NCBI GenBank assembly: GCA_043779285.1 | Contig: JAYWEL010000273.1 | Span: forward strand, 1-6,540 | From: MGR-bin208 sp043779285 | GTDB lineage: Bacteria; Bacteroidota; Bacteroidia; Chitinophagales; Chitinophagaceae | Length of the DNA stretch: 6,540 nt | Direction: 5' to 3' | Shown here: piece by piece, positions 1-6,540 of the stretch | Position numbering within the stretch: the stretch's first letter is position 1 | How the letters are laid out: the number at the start of each line of letters is the position of its first letter | The notes under the pieces: model-generated | What the model saw: only the letters and a program-made list of their open reading frames with translations | Told to the model about the DNA's origin: nothing | Databases searched by the model: none | Program-made: the position numbers and the translations under genes

Positions 1-1180
1 CCTGGTATAGCCGATTTAACAAACTGATGATGGTTGTTTTACCACTTCCGGTATGACCAACAATGGCAATGGTTTCTCCCGGTTCTATGGTAAATGATAT
101 ATTGTTTAATACGGTTTCATTGGGCTCGTACCCAAACGAGACATTAGCGAATTCTATTTTACCATTTATTTTTTCCGGTTCCAATATTCCATCATCTTTC
201 ATAAAATCATCATTCTCCATCAGCTTAAAAACCCGTTCGCTGGCAATCATGCCCATTTGCAACACATTGAATTTATCTGCAATGACCCGTAATGGACGGA
301 AAATAAGGTTGAGGCATAATATAAATGACATGATAGTTCCTGCTTGTACCTGTTGCTTCGAACCAAACCAAACAATTAAACCAATGGAAGTTGCCAAAAT
401 GATTTCAACGATTGGAAAGAAAACTGAATATGCAAAAATGGCATTGATATTGGCATTCCGGTGTTCTTTATTGATTGATCTGAATTTTTCAAATTCCCTT
501 TTCTCTGCGGCAAAAACCTGTACAATCTGCATCCCGGATATATGTTCCTGAACAAATGCATTTAATTTGGCTACTGCATTACGTACCCGATGAAAGGAAT
601 GATTTACACTTTCTTTGAAAAAATAAGTTGCTATGATTAACAACGGAAACGGTATTAGTGCAATGAATGCCAATTGCCAATCGAGCCAGAAAATATAGGT
701 TAGCACACAAATAATAGACAATAAATCTGCAATAATCGGGATCAATCCATCAGCAAAAATATCATTGATGGTTTCTATGTCGTTGATGGTCCGGGTTGTT
801 AAAGTGCCGATTGGTGTTTTATCGAATTGACGAAGATTCAGGTTGATGATTTTTTTAAAAACCTTCACCCGCAAATCTTTTACAACCGACTGACCGAGCC
901 ATGATGTGAGATAAGAGAAATAAAACCGCATACCGGTTTCGATGATGATGAATCCGATTTGAATAATGGTAATTAATATCAACATTTCCGGCAGGCGGCC
1001 GGTAATATATTTATCAACCGAAATCTGAATCAGAATTGGACGTATCGGAGTTACTAAAGCCAACAAAATGGCCAGTCCAACGGATAAATAGAACTTTTTT
1101 TTATACGGCTTTACATAGCTGAAAACCTTTCGTAAGGGTTCGAAATAAAAAGTCGTATTTGGTTTTTTTAATACAGGCAT
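1..1180 (-). CDS. ABC exporter half-transporter, membrane domain plus start of ATPase domain (3' end outside window)
   Basis: This is an inner-membrane ABC exporter subunit of the MsbA/LmrA/multidrug type, which probably dimerises to export a lipid or other hydrophobic compound. The first 393 residues are visible, of about 590 usual for the family. Membrane helices lie at about residues 30-53, 65-88, 147-168, 171-192, 255-278 and 285-305. The long cytoplasmic connections typical of the family are present (FDKTPIGTLTTR and EHISGMQIVQVF segments). The ATPase domain begins near residue 343, with an A-loop tyrosine in SFGYEP (Y351) and Walker A GHTGSGKT at 375-382. The Q-loop, signature, Walker B and H-loop lie beyond base 1, so intactness cannot be judged. 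The start is uncertain. ATG at 1180 leaves a 16-base gap after the upstream gene. An in-frame ATG at 1207 would add nine residues, overlap that gene by 11 bases and have GGGAG upstream at good spacing. The substrate cannot be read from the sequence. Confidence 0.93.
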   Translation of the reverse strand, partial: MPVLKKPNTTFYFEPLRKVFSYVKPYKKKFYLSVGLAILLALVTPIRPILIQISVDKYITGRLPEMLILITIIQIGFIIIETGMRFYFSYLTSWLGQSVVKDLRVKVFKKIINLNLRQFDKTPIGTLTTRTINDIETINDIFADGLIPIIADLLSIICVLTYIFWLDWQLAFIALIPFPLLIIATYFFKESVNHSFHRVRNAVAKLNAFVQEHISGMQIVQVFAAEKREFEKFRSINKEHRNANINAIFAYSVFFPIVEIILATSIGLIVWFGSKQQVQAGTIMSFILCLNLIFRPLRVIADKFNVLQMGMIASERVFKLMENDDFMKDDGILEPEKINGKIEFANVSFGYEPNETVLNNISFTIEPGETIAIVGHTGSGKTTIISLLNRLYQ

Positions 1181-1196
1181 TTCAGAAGATTGGAAA

Positions 1197-3413
1197 TTAC
1201 AGTTCATCTGTTTCTCCCATGGCTTTTTTATAGGCTTTAATATAAATGGCGCCCAGGTTTTTGTGCGGTGGAATATAATCTTCCAGTCCTTCAACTCGTA
1301 CACTTTTATTCAGGTCTTTCCAGAATGAAACCCATTCTATACTATTGCCGTTTCTTAATTTCTCCATCAATAAATTAAAGAACGGCTGATTGATGGCTGT
1401 TTTACCTATTTGTTTTGAAGCAATAATATGCGCATCGGGTGCATTTTTTAAAATGTCATGTATCAAATGATACCCACCACAGGAACCCATGAAAACAATT
1501 TTGGCAGATGGAAGAATCTGGCTGATTGTATATGCTGCATAATAACTATGTCCCCGGTGAATAACAACCGTAGGTTTCAGGTTATTTTTTTCCAGGTATG
1601 CGTCCAATGCTTTCTGTGCCTGTTCGTCTTCGCCGGTTTCTTCGGGCAAAGCCCGGTTGGCAAATATCAGGATTGGCTTACCCTTTGTTGATGAAATAGA
1701 CACCCATTGTGCCGCAGGTGTAATTTTCCAGTTAGCATTATTGAATTGCCGGAGAAATCCCTGAAAAATATTCTGGCCATCTTTATCCCCATAAAAAAAT
1801 ACCTGCATCACTACCTGGCTGCTGTCATTTGATAAAGATTTGAAATCTACTCCATAAACAGGCGCAATACCAAACTCTTTCGAGAGGTCGATTTTGTTTA
1901 AAGTGTCTGCTGAAAGAAAAAGTTTGTTTAACAGATTATACATGACTATTCCCCGTTTATTATTCTGTCGGAGATTGCGGTCATAATTCATTTTTGTTAA
2001 TCCCAAAACATAGCTCGCCAATTCAGGATCGCTATCTGCAATGCTGGTATAAGAATCAGCCACGTCAACACCGTCTTCCAATCCTTCTGATTTTTCCAAA
2101 CCATTGACAAAAGCAGTCATCAAGGACTGGGCATCCTCTCTTTTTGGAAACGCTGCCAAAAAATTTCTTAAGGTATTATATCCGGCAGCCATTTTAATAA
2201 ACTTCCGGTATTTGTCGAACCGAAGACTCAATAATAATGAATCAGGACGTTGGGAAATCCGGTTCATCATGAATGGATATACACCTATTGTATAACTGGA
2301 TGTATAAATAATTCCATCCGTTAATACAATTAGGTAGTATAATTCCTGTGCATTTAATGATTGTAATATCTGGAAACGTATTGGATCATCCTGGTCGTGA
2401 AGACCATTTATGGTATTGACAAAAACTTCTGTTGCTTTTCGCTCAAGCATAAAATTGAGTGCAGCAACTTCATACAATTTTTCTTTATTTAAAATTCGTT
2501 CTGTGTAATCAATTCTTGTTTTTACCAGCAATTTATAATACCCGATGGAATCGTCTTTTAATGCATCGACATCTTCAAAGTTCAGTTTACCATTGATTAT
2601 ATTATCCAGAAAAGGAAAATATAATTGTCCACTGCCTCCGGAATTTGCCATCTGGGAAATTGTCTTAATCAACAGGTCATTATTTTTTCGGATGGCTGCT
2701 CCCAGTTTATTATTCATAGAAGCATAATCGTATAATTGCCTGGGAGAACGATATGCCGCCACTTTTATCAAACTATCCAGAAAAGGAACATCAGAATTAT
2801 CTCGTAAAGTCAGGAAAATTTTTTCGGGATATTTATGACAGTATTTTTTTATCAGTATATTTTCACTTTGTTTGATGCCGGTATTATTATCAAACGCAAC
2901 ACATTTTACCAAAGGCAATCCTACTTCATAAGCGAGGCTTTCAATAACCGGTTCAATCGATTCCCCGATCCGGTCTTTTTGAATGCAGATTTCATACGCA
3001 TCCAATACAGCAGGCAGATTAGTTGCATGCAATTGTATTGATCTGAAAGAAGGTTTATTTAATAACTTGAGAATATTCTCCAAACCCCGCAGGTATCTTA
3101 TTTTGTTTTGCGTTGAAAGTGTACTGTCCCTATCTATTTTATATTGCAACAAATCCACACCAAATGTAAGAGCCCTGTTTATGTAAAAATTTATTTCCGG
3201 ATTGGCAGAAACATTCAAAATATCATCCGGTTTGCCATTTGATTGCAAAGCAATTTTTTGTTCATTATCTATATAATCATGAAACAGTTGACGGGTTAAA
3301 GGTGGTTTGTAATTTTTCATTTCTGTCACAAGGTCTCCTTGTGCATTTCCGGAAAAGAAGCAAAAGAAAAAAGGAACAATTAACAGGTATTTGATTAATG
3401 CGTTCATATTCAT
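1197..3413 (-). CDS. exported protein of unknown function with a putative caspase/gingipain-like (clan CD) C-terminal domain
   Basis: I do not recognise a named family. Starting at ATG 3413 the protein has 738 residues. Residues 1-24 form a signal peptide: a short N-region with one lysine, the hydrophobic stretch YLLIVPFFFCFF, then SGNA before Q25. The reading frame stays open to an ATG at 3461, but the 16 extra residues would push the signal peptide inward, so 3413 (or 3407) is preferred. Residues about 30-525 look mainly helical, with no motif I can name. Residues about 529-729 alternate predicted strands and helices: VVMQVFFYGDKDG (534-546), KPILIFANRALP (about 579-590), TVVIHRGHSYY (615-625), KIVFMGSCGGYH (638-649) and DAHIIASKQIGK (660-671). 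A hydrophobic strand ending in G-H (H622), then a hydrophobic strand ending in S-C (C645), resembles the catalytic dyad layout of clan CD peptidases. The His-Cys spacing of 23 is shorter than usual, so activity is inferred only. No type IX secretion tail or lipobox is visible, which suggests a periplasmic location. It is probably co-transcribed with the ABC exporter 16 bases downstream. Confidence 0.85.
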   Translation of the reverse strand: MNMNALIKYLLIVPFFFCFFSGNAQGDLVTEMKNYKPPLTRQLFHDYIDNEQKIALQSNGKPDDILNVSANPEINFYINRALTFGVDLLQYKIDRDSTLSTQNKIRYLRGLENILKLLNKPSFRSIQLHATNLPAVLDAYEICIQKDRIGESIEPVIESLAYEVGLPLVKCVAFDNNTGIKQSENILIKKYCHKYPEKIFLTLRDNSDVPFLDSLIKVAAYRSPRQLYDYASMNNKLGAAIRKNNDLLIKTISQMANSGGSGQLYFPFLDNIINGKLNFEDVDALKDDSIGYYKLLVKTRIDYTERILNKEKLYEVAALNFMLERKATEVFVNTINGLHDQDDPIRFQILQSLNAQELYYLIVLTDGIIYTSSYTIGVYPFMMNRISQRPDSLLLSLRFDKYRKFIKMAAGYNTLRNFLAAFPKREDAQSLMTAFVNGLEKSEGLEDGVDVADSYTSIADSDPELASYVLGLTKMNYDRNLRQNNKRGIVMYNLLNKLFLSADTLNKIDLSKEFGIAPVYGVDFKSLSNDSSQVVMQVFFYGDKDGQNIFQGFLRQFNNANWKITPAAQWVSISSTKGKPILIFANRALPEETGEDEQAQKALDAYLEKNNLKPTVVIHRGHSYYAAYTISQILPSAKIVFMGSCGGYHLIHDILKNAPDAHIIASKQIGKTAINQPFFNLLMEKLRNGNSIEWVSFWKDLNKSVRVEGLEDYIPPHKNLGAIYIKAYKKAMGETDEL

Positions 3414-3419
3414 TACATG

Positions 3420-3427
3420 CAAATTTA
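3420..3427 (-). promoter_or_regulatory. candidate Bacteroidota -7 element (TAAATTTG) for the exported-protein operon
   Basis: On the minus strand the bases read TAAATTTG, an exact match to the TAnnTTTG -7 consensus used by the primary sigma factor of Bacteroidota. No good TTG -33 element lies 17-21 bases upstream; the nearest is a CTG-like triplet, so this would be a weak or activator-dependent promoter. Transcription would begin within a few bases of ATG 3413. That excludes the far-upstream ATG at 3461 and implies a leaderless or nearly leaderless message. It is based on a short motif match only. Confidence 0.35.
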
Positions 3428-3439
3428 TACCGACTGAAC

Positions 3440-3490
3440 TTAACAGACGATAGAATATCATTCAATTGATAAAAATTAACAGGATAAGAA
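3440..3490. repeat. imperfect direct repeat, candidate regulator site (TTAACAG...GATA..GAA)
   Basis: TTAACAG occurs at 3440-3446 and again at 3476-3482, 36 bases apart, and both copies continue into a similar GATA/GAA segment (TTAACAGACGATAGAA versus TTAACAGGATAAGAA). The first copy covers the expected -33 region of the minus-strand promoter. OmpR/PhoB-family regulators usually bind direct repeats, and one is encoded next door, so this is a plausible operator. In AT-rich DNA a seven-base repeat may also arise by chance. Confidence 0.3.
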
Positions 3491-3536
3491 AGTCAGATTA
3501 TGTTAAAATTCTATTTTTTCCAAACATCCACTATAT

Positions 3537-3544
3537 TAATTTTG
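3537..3544 (+). promoter_or_regulatory. candidate Bacteroidota -7 element (TAATTTTG) for the two-component genes
   Basis: The sequence TAATTTTG fits the TAnnTTTG consensus and lies about 78 bases before the response-regulator ATG. The -33 region holds only a T-run ending in C (about 3514-3520) rather than a clear TTG. Just downstream, TTTTG recurs at 3540 and 3552, a 12-base step close to the half-site spacing of OmpR-type operators, which would allow autoregulation. Confidence is limited by the short motif. Confidence 0.35.
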
Positions 3545-3598
3545 TGTGATGTTTTGATGAACTGAACCGGTAATACATCTTTATATATCAATTTCACT

Positions 3599-3606
3599 TA
3601 GGTTTG
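3599..3606 (+). promoter_or_regulatory. second candidate -7 element (TAGGTTTG) close to the response-regulator start
   Basis: TAGGTTTG also matches TAnnTTTG and ends 15 bases before the ATG at 3622, so it would give a very short leader. No convincing TTG -33 element precedes it. It is an alternative or additional promoter to the one at 3537-3544. Confidence 0.25.
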
Positions 3607-3621
3607 TTTAAACTTTCTTAG

Positions 3622-4302
3622 ATGGATTCTAACGCAAAAAAAATATTGATTGCTGATGACGAACCGGATATTCTGGAAATCCTAAAGTATAATCTGTTAT
3701 CCGAAGGATATGATGTAATTACCGCAAAAGATGGGGATGATGCCTTGGAAAAAGCAAAAAAAGAAAATCCCGATTTGATTATATTGGACATTATGATGCC
3801 CCATAAAAATGGCGTAGAAGTTTGTCAGATTCTCAGGTCTCAGGCATTTTTTAATAATACCCTGATTATGATGCTGACTGCTTTGAGTGACGAAGAAACT
3901 GAAATAAAAGGGTTGGAATCAGGTGCTGATGATTTTGTGAACAAACCTATCAGCCCGAAAGTTTTTAAAAGCAGGGTGAATGCACTTTTAAGACGAACAC
4001 AAAAAGAAGACAGTCATATTATTTCAGTGAATGGCCTTGTCATTGATCCGGAAAAATATATAGTCAATTACAATAATCAGGATATCATTCTTCCAAGAAA
4101 AGAATTTGAATTGCTTTATTTATTAGCCTCAAAACCAGGCAAGGTTTTTTTAAGAAATGCAATTTTGGAAAATGTGTGGGGAACTGATGTTGTGGTTGGA
4201 GACCGGACCATTGATGTACATATCCGGAAAATAAGGCAAAAGCTGGATATTGATTGTATTACTACGGTGAAAGGCGTGGGATACAAATTCGACTTACAAT
4301 AA
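3622..4302 (+). CDS. OmpR/PhoB-family response regulator
   Basis: This cytoplasmic DNA-binding response regulator has 226 residues, the normal length for the family. The receiver domain spans about 5-122. It has the acidic pair D12/D13, the phospho-acceptor D56 in LDIMMP, the switch threonine T86 in LTA, a phenylalanine at the aromatic switch position (F105) and the invariant lysine K108 in NKPIS. All residues needed for phosphorylation are present. The winged-helix effector domain spans about 133-226. It contains LPRKEFELLYLLA, the recognition-helix segment DRTIDVHIRKIRQKL and the wing VKGVGYKF, which are hallmarks of the PhoB/OmpR group. The partner kinase starts 45 bases downstream with no terminator between, so the two form an operon. 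The regulator may act on its own promoter and on the divergent operon, which is inference from position. Similarity to PhoB/PhoP-type regulators is general, so no specific gene name is given. Confidence 0.97.
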   Translation: MDSNAKKILIADDEPDILEILKYNLLSEGYDVITAKDGDDALEKAKKENPDLIILDIMMPHKNGVEVCQILRSQAFFNNTLIMMLTALSDEETEIKGLESGADDFVNKPISPKVFKSRVNALLRRTQKEDSHIISVNGLVIDPEKYIVNYNNQDIILPRKEFELLYLLASKPGKVFLRNAILENVWGTDVVVGDRTIDVHIRKIRQKLDIDCITTVKGVGYKFDLQ

Positions 4303-4347
4303 TCCGTTCTTCTATGTTCATTTTATTATTATTAATAAACCCATTTA

Positions 4348-5394
4348 ATGTTTGATACAAAAAGTTTATCTCCCAAGCAGCTTTCGGCATATACGGCTTT
4401 AGCATTATCCATCCCTATTGGGGTTATACTTTATTTAGTTGCAAAAAACTGGTGGATAGCAGCCATTTCTTTTATTTCAGTTTCCATACTCAGCTATCTG
4501 CTCATTTCTTTTACATTAGAACGATTCATTTACCGAAAAATAAAACTCATTTATAAATTCATCTATCAGACAAAGGCCAGCAAGAAAGAAGAAATGTATA
4601 ACAAATACATCTTGCCCAAAAAAAGTATTGATGAAGTAAGAGCAGATGTGGAAAAGTGGGCCGAACAAAGAAAAAATGAAATCGATTCGTTAAAAAAAAA
4701 TGAACAATTCCGGAAAGAGTTTTTACAGAATCTTGCACACGAATTTAAAACACCGGTATTTACGATACAGGGCTATGTAGAATCCTTATTGGATGGTGGC
4801 ATGCACAATCCGGAAACGAATGAGCGATTTTTACGAAAGACTTCGAAAAATGTTGACCGGTTATCGAACCTAATCAAGGACCTTGACGAGATTTCGAAAT
4901 TGGAAATGGGTGAACAAAAACTGAATAAAGAAAAGTTTATCATACAGGATTTGATAAAAGAAGTTTTCGAACAACTATCACTTCATGCAGAAAATAAAAA
5001 TATTCTTTGTTCCATAAAAAAAGGTTGCGAAACGCCGATTGTAGTTTTTGCAGATAAAGAAAAAATCAGGCAGGTAATCATCAACCTGATTGACAATTCT
5101 ATTAAGTATGGTAAAGTAGATGGGGCAGTGATTGCAAGCATGTACATAACCGACGAAAAACATGCATTAATTGAAATAAGCGATGACGGTGTTGGCATAC
5201 CCGAAGAGAATCTTGGCCGAGTGTTCGAACGGTTCTATCGTACAGAAAAAGGAAGAAGTATTGACATTACGGGCTCGGGGTTAGGATTGGCAATATGTAA
5301 GCATATTATTGAAGCCCACGAAAACACAATTCATGTAAGGTCAAGAGTAGGTATTGGTACAACAACCGGTTTTACTTTAGATGTTTTTCATTGA
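4348..5394 (+). CDS. PhoR-like sensor histidine kinase with two membrane helices and minimal periplasmic loop
   Basis: This inner-membrane sensor kinase of 348 residues is the expected partner of the response regulator encoded just upstream. Helices at about 14-32 and 36-56 are separated by only a few residues (KNWW), so there is no periplasmic sensor domain. A charged, helical linker at about 58-120 follows, in the place of a HAMP domain. The HisKA domain carries the phospho-accepting H131 in LAHEFKTP. The ATP-binding domain has the N-box N246/N250 (NLIDNSIKYG), the G1 box DDGVGIP (279-285), the F-box FERFYR (293-298) and the G2 box GSGLGLAI (309-316), so it should be active. The linker and H-box region (EVRADVEKWAEQRKNEI, EFKTP, IQGY) resembles PhoR-like kinases common in Bacteroidota. 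The stimulus is not readable; the architecture suggests intramembrane or envelope sensing. Its last 18 bases overlap the convergent gene on the other strand. Confidence 0.96.
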   Translation: MFDTKSLSPKQLSAYTALALSIPIGVILYLVAKNWWIAAISFISVSILSYLLISFTLERFIYRKIKLIYKFIYQTKASKKEEMYNKYILPKKSIDEVRADVEKWAEQRKNEIDSLKKNEQFRKEFLQNLAHEFKTPVFTIQGYVESLLDGGMHNPETNERFLRKTSKNVDRLSNLIKDLDEISKLEMGEQKLNKEKFIIQDLIKEVFEQLSLHAENKNILCSIKKGCETPIVVFADKEKIRQVIINLIDNSIKYGKVDGAVIASMYITDEKHALIEISDDGVGIPEENLGRVFERFYRTEKGRSIDITGSGLGLAICKHIIEAHENTIHVRSRVGIGTTTGFTLDVFH

Positions 5395-6540
5395 TAATTC
5401 GTTCAACCTCCTTTTCTTTTGATAAAAATAATATAGACAGATTGAGCAGCCGGTGATTCCAACAACAGACATAATCAAAGATAGATTTATATAAAACTGC
5501 AACCATTGCATTTGTACATTGAATACCGATTTGGAAAGCAATACCAGCACGGATCCAAGGTATCCAAAAGAGTCGGCAATATAAATCAGAAACCCTACGT
5601 TACCGGCAAAACGAAAAGTAGCAATGAATCGTTCAAACAGAATACTGTTGTAGGGTATATAAACCATGTATAATCCAAGACCAACAGAAGTCATCCAATA
5701 AAAACTATTCATCGATTTTTGTAAATACAGTATTGTACAAATACCAACAATGATAAATCCGGTGAGCATAAAAACCTGTGTTACCATAAATGCCTTGAAA
5801 TTATTTTTCACCAGCATCATACTTCCAATCATTACCAGAATAATAATTGAAATAATCGTTTCAGTTTTTGCGAACACACTTGCAGCAAACACTTCACCGC
5901 TTTCCCGCCACATGTCGGCCATAAAACTGTCTCTCACTTCACGCAGGATGGTAACAAAAATGTAAATGATTACCAGCATTACAATACCCGGTAAAAAATT
6001 ACTGAGCATATTTTTTCTTTCTACCGCAGTCATGGCTGTCCGCTCTACTCTAAGCAATACATCTTCTGCATCCGGATGTGGAATTTTTTCTAATAAAAAT
6101 ACAAACAAGAGTAAGGGCAACATAAAAACTACACCAACCCAAAACGGCATCCAGTACTCGGTAACATGCCAACTATTCATGAGCCATTGCGCTACTGACT
6201 TGGCAAAACCAGATGCAAAAATAAAACTGACAGCAAGCGCAGCACTGATCAAATCGGTTGTTCTTCTGCCTTCTACAAAACTGAAAACGATGCCCCAGAT
6301 CATTCCCAACGGGAACCCATTAAAAAACAGACACCAAAAATTATACGGAGCCGGTACTAATGCAAACCCAAGCCAGGCCAGCCACGATATACCAACAAGC
6401 AACAAAATTAATTTCCCTCTACCGTATCGTTTTAATTCGGAAATAAATTTGATGCCATAAAATTTGCTCAGCATATATCCGGCCACCTGCGTAATGACCA
6501 ACACAACCTTATAATCCAGTCCAAATAATGTATGCCCTGA
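5377..6540 (-). CDS. DUF5690-family multi-pass membrane protein, MFS-like (5' end outside window)
   Basis: I recognise this as the DUF5690 family, an uncharacterised Bacteroidota membrane protein family with transporter-like topology. The assignment is from memory of the family pattern, including FGLDYKVV-LVITQVAGYMLSKF and the central LREVRDSF segment. The frame is open to the right edge. A GTG codon at 6504 could be mistaken for a start, but the family-like sequence continues upstream of it, so the true start lies beyond 6540. The visible part is 387 residues; the family is roughly 420-440, so about 40-50 residues are missing. About eleven hydrophobic helices are visible, consistent with twelve in the whole protein as in major facilitator transporters. 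A charged cytoplasmic-type loop (EKIPHPDAEDVLLRVERTAMT) lies mid-protein between the two helical halves. The C-terminus is a basic tail (YQKKRRLNELSMKNI). The substrate is unknown. It converges on the histidine kinase gene, so the two are not co-transcribed. Confidence 0.88.
   Translation of the reverse strand, partial: SGHTLFGLDYKVVLVITQVAGYMLSKFYGIKFISELKRYGRGKLILLLVGISWLAWLGFALVPAPYNFWCLFFNGFPLGMIWGIVFSFVEGRRTTDLISAALAVSFIFASGFAKSVAQWLMNSWHVTEYWMPFWVGVVFMLPLLLFVFLLEKIPHPDAEDVLLRVERTAMTAVERKNMLSNFLPGIVMLVIIYIFVTILREVRDSFMADMWRESGEVFAASVFAKTETIISIIILVMIGSMMLVKNNFKAFMVTQVFMLTGFIIVGICTILYLQKSMNSFYWMTSVGLGLYMVYIPYNSILFERFIATFRFAGNVGFLIYIADSFGYLGSVLVLLSKSVFNVQMQWLQFYINLSLIMSVVGITGCSICLYYFYQKKRRLNELSMKNI

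Larger units (their letters stand above)
3414..3621. promoter_or_regulatory. divergent intergenic control region
   Basis: This AT-rich stretch of about 210 bases separates the minus-strand exported-protein/ABC operon from the plus-strand two-component genes. It contains candidate promoters for both directions and an imperfect direct repeat. I see no tRNA, small gene, riboswitch-like structure or terminator hairpin in it. Because both transcription units start here, a regulator bound in the middle could act on both. Confidence 0.7.

Noticed and set aside
63..551. Open frame of 162 codons on the plus strand
   Set aside because: It is antisense to the ABC exporter, whose frame is continuous with clear family motifs; the plus-strand translation has no recognisable features.
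3311..3413. Lipoprotein signal in the exported protein (cysteine within PFFFCFF)
   Set aside because: The cysteine is in the middle of the hydrophobic core without a lipobox (no L-[AS]-[GA]-C pattern); signal peptidase I cleavage after SGNA fits better.
4322..4339. TTTATT / AATAAA inverted repeat between response regulator and kinase genes
   Set aside because: The stem is six A/T pairs only with no following T-run, too weak for a terminator, and the two genes are expected to be co-transcribed.
4692..4700. Run of nine A residues in the kinase gene just before the H-box (also eight A at 3636-3643 in the regulator gene)
   Set aside because: These could allow slippage or phase variation, but both frames are intact and such runs over Lys codons are common in AT-rich genomes.
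5966..6460. Open frame of 164 codons on the plus strand
   Set aside because: It is a shadow of the DUF5690 gene on the opposite strand and shows low-complexity Ser/Thr/Asn-rich translation typical of antisense to membrane helices.
6502..6504. GTG as start codon of the DUF5690 gene
   Set aside because: The frame continues to the window edge with family-like residues (FGLDYKV) before it, so it is an internal valine.

Overview
The window looks like chromosomal DNA from a member of the Bacteroidota, probably a low-GC environmental lineage related to Chitinophagales or Sphingobacteriales. The evidence is AT-rich coding sequence, TAnnTTTG-type promoter elements, few Shine-Dalgarno sequences, a small PhoR-like histidine kinase of Bacteroidota type, and a membrane protein I recognise as DUF5690, a family I know only from Bacteroidota. 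No mobile element, RNA gene, CRISPR array or phage gene is visible, and coding density is high.

Layout from left to right: (1) On the minus strand, running off the left edge, is the front two thirds of an ABC exporter half-transporter. It has a six-helix membrane domain, and the nucleotide-binding domain is cut just after Walker A. (2) Immediately upstream in the same operon, also minus strand, is a signal-peptide-bearing protein of about 738 residues that I cannot assign to a named family. Its C-terminal 200 residues look like a caspase/gingipain-type (clan CD) fold with a possible His-Cys pair. (3) A divergent regulatory region of about 210 bases carries candidate Bacteroidota promoters in both directions and an imperfect direct repeat. 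(4) On the plus strand is a two-component pair: an OmpR/PhoB-type response regulator, then a histidine kinase with two membrane helices and almost no periplasmic loop. (5) On the minus strand, running off the right edge, is a 12-helix-type DUF5690 protein whose coding end overlaps the kinase's coding end by 18 bases.

How the genes may work together (inference): the exported protein and the ABC exporter are only 16 bases apart, so they are probably co-transcribed. Both are divergent from an OmpR-family regulator, with a repeat near their promoter, which makes control of this operon by the regulator a reasonable guess. The kinase looks like an intramembrane or cell-envelope sensor. The most notable item is the exported protein, a candidate undescribed periplasmic cysteine-peptidase-like family.
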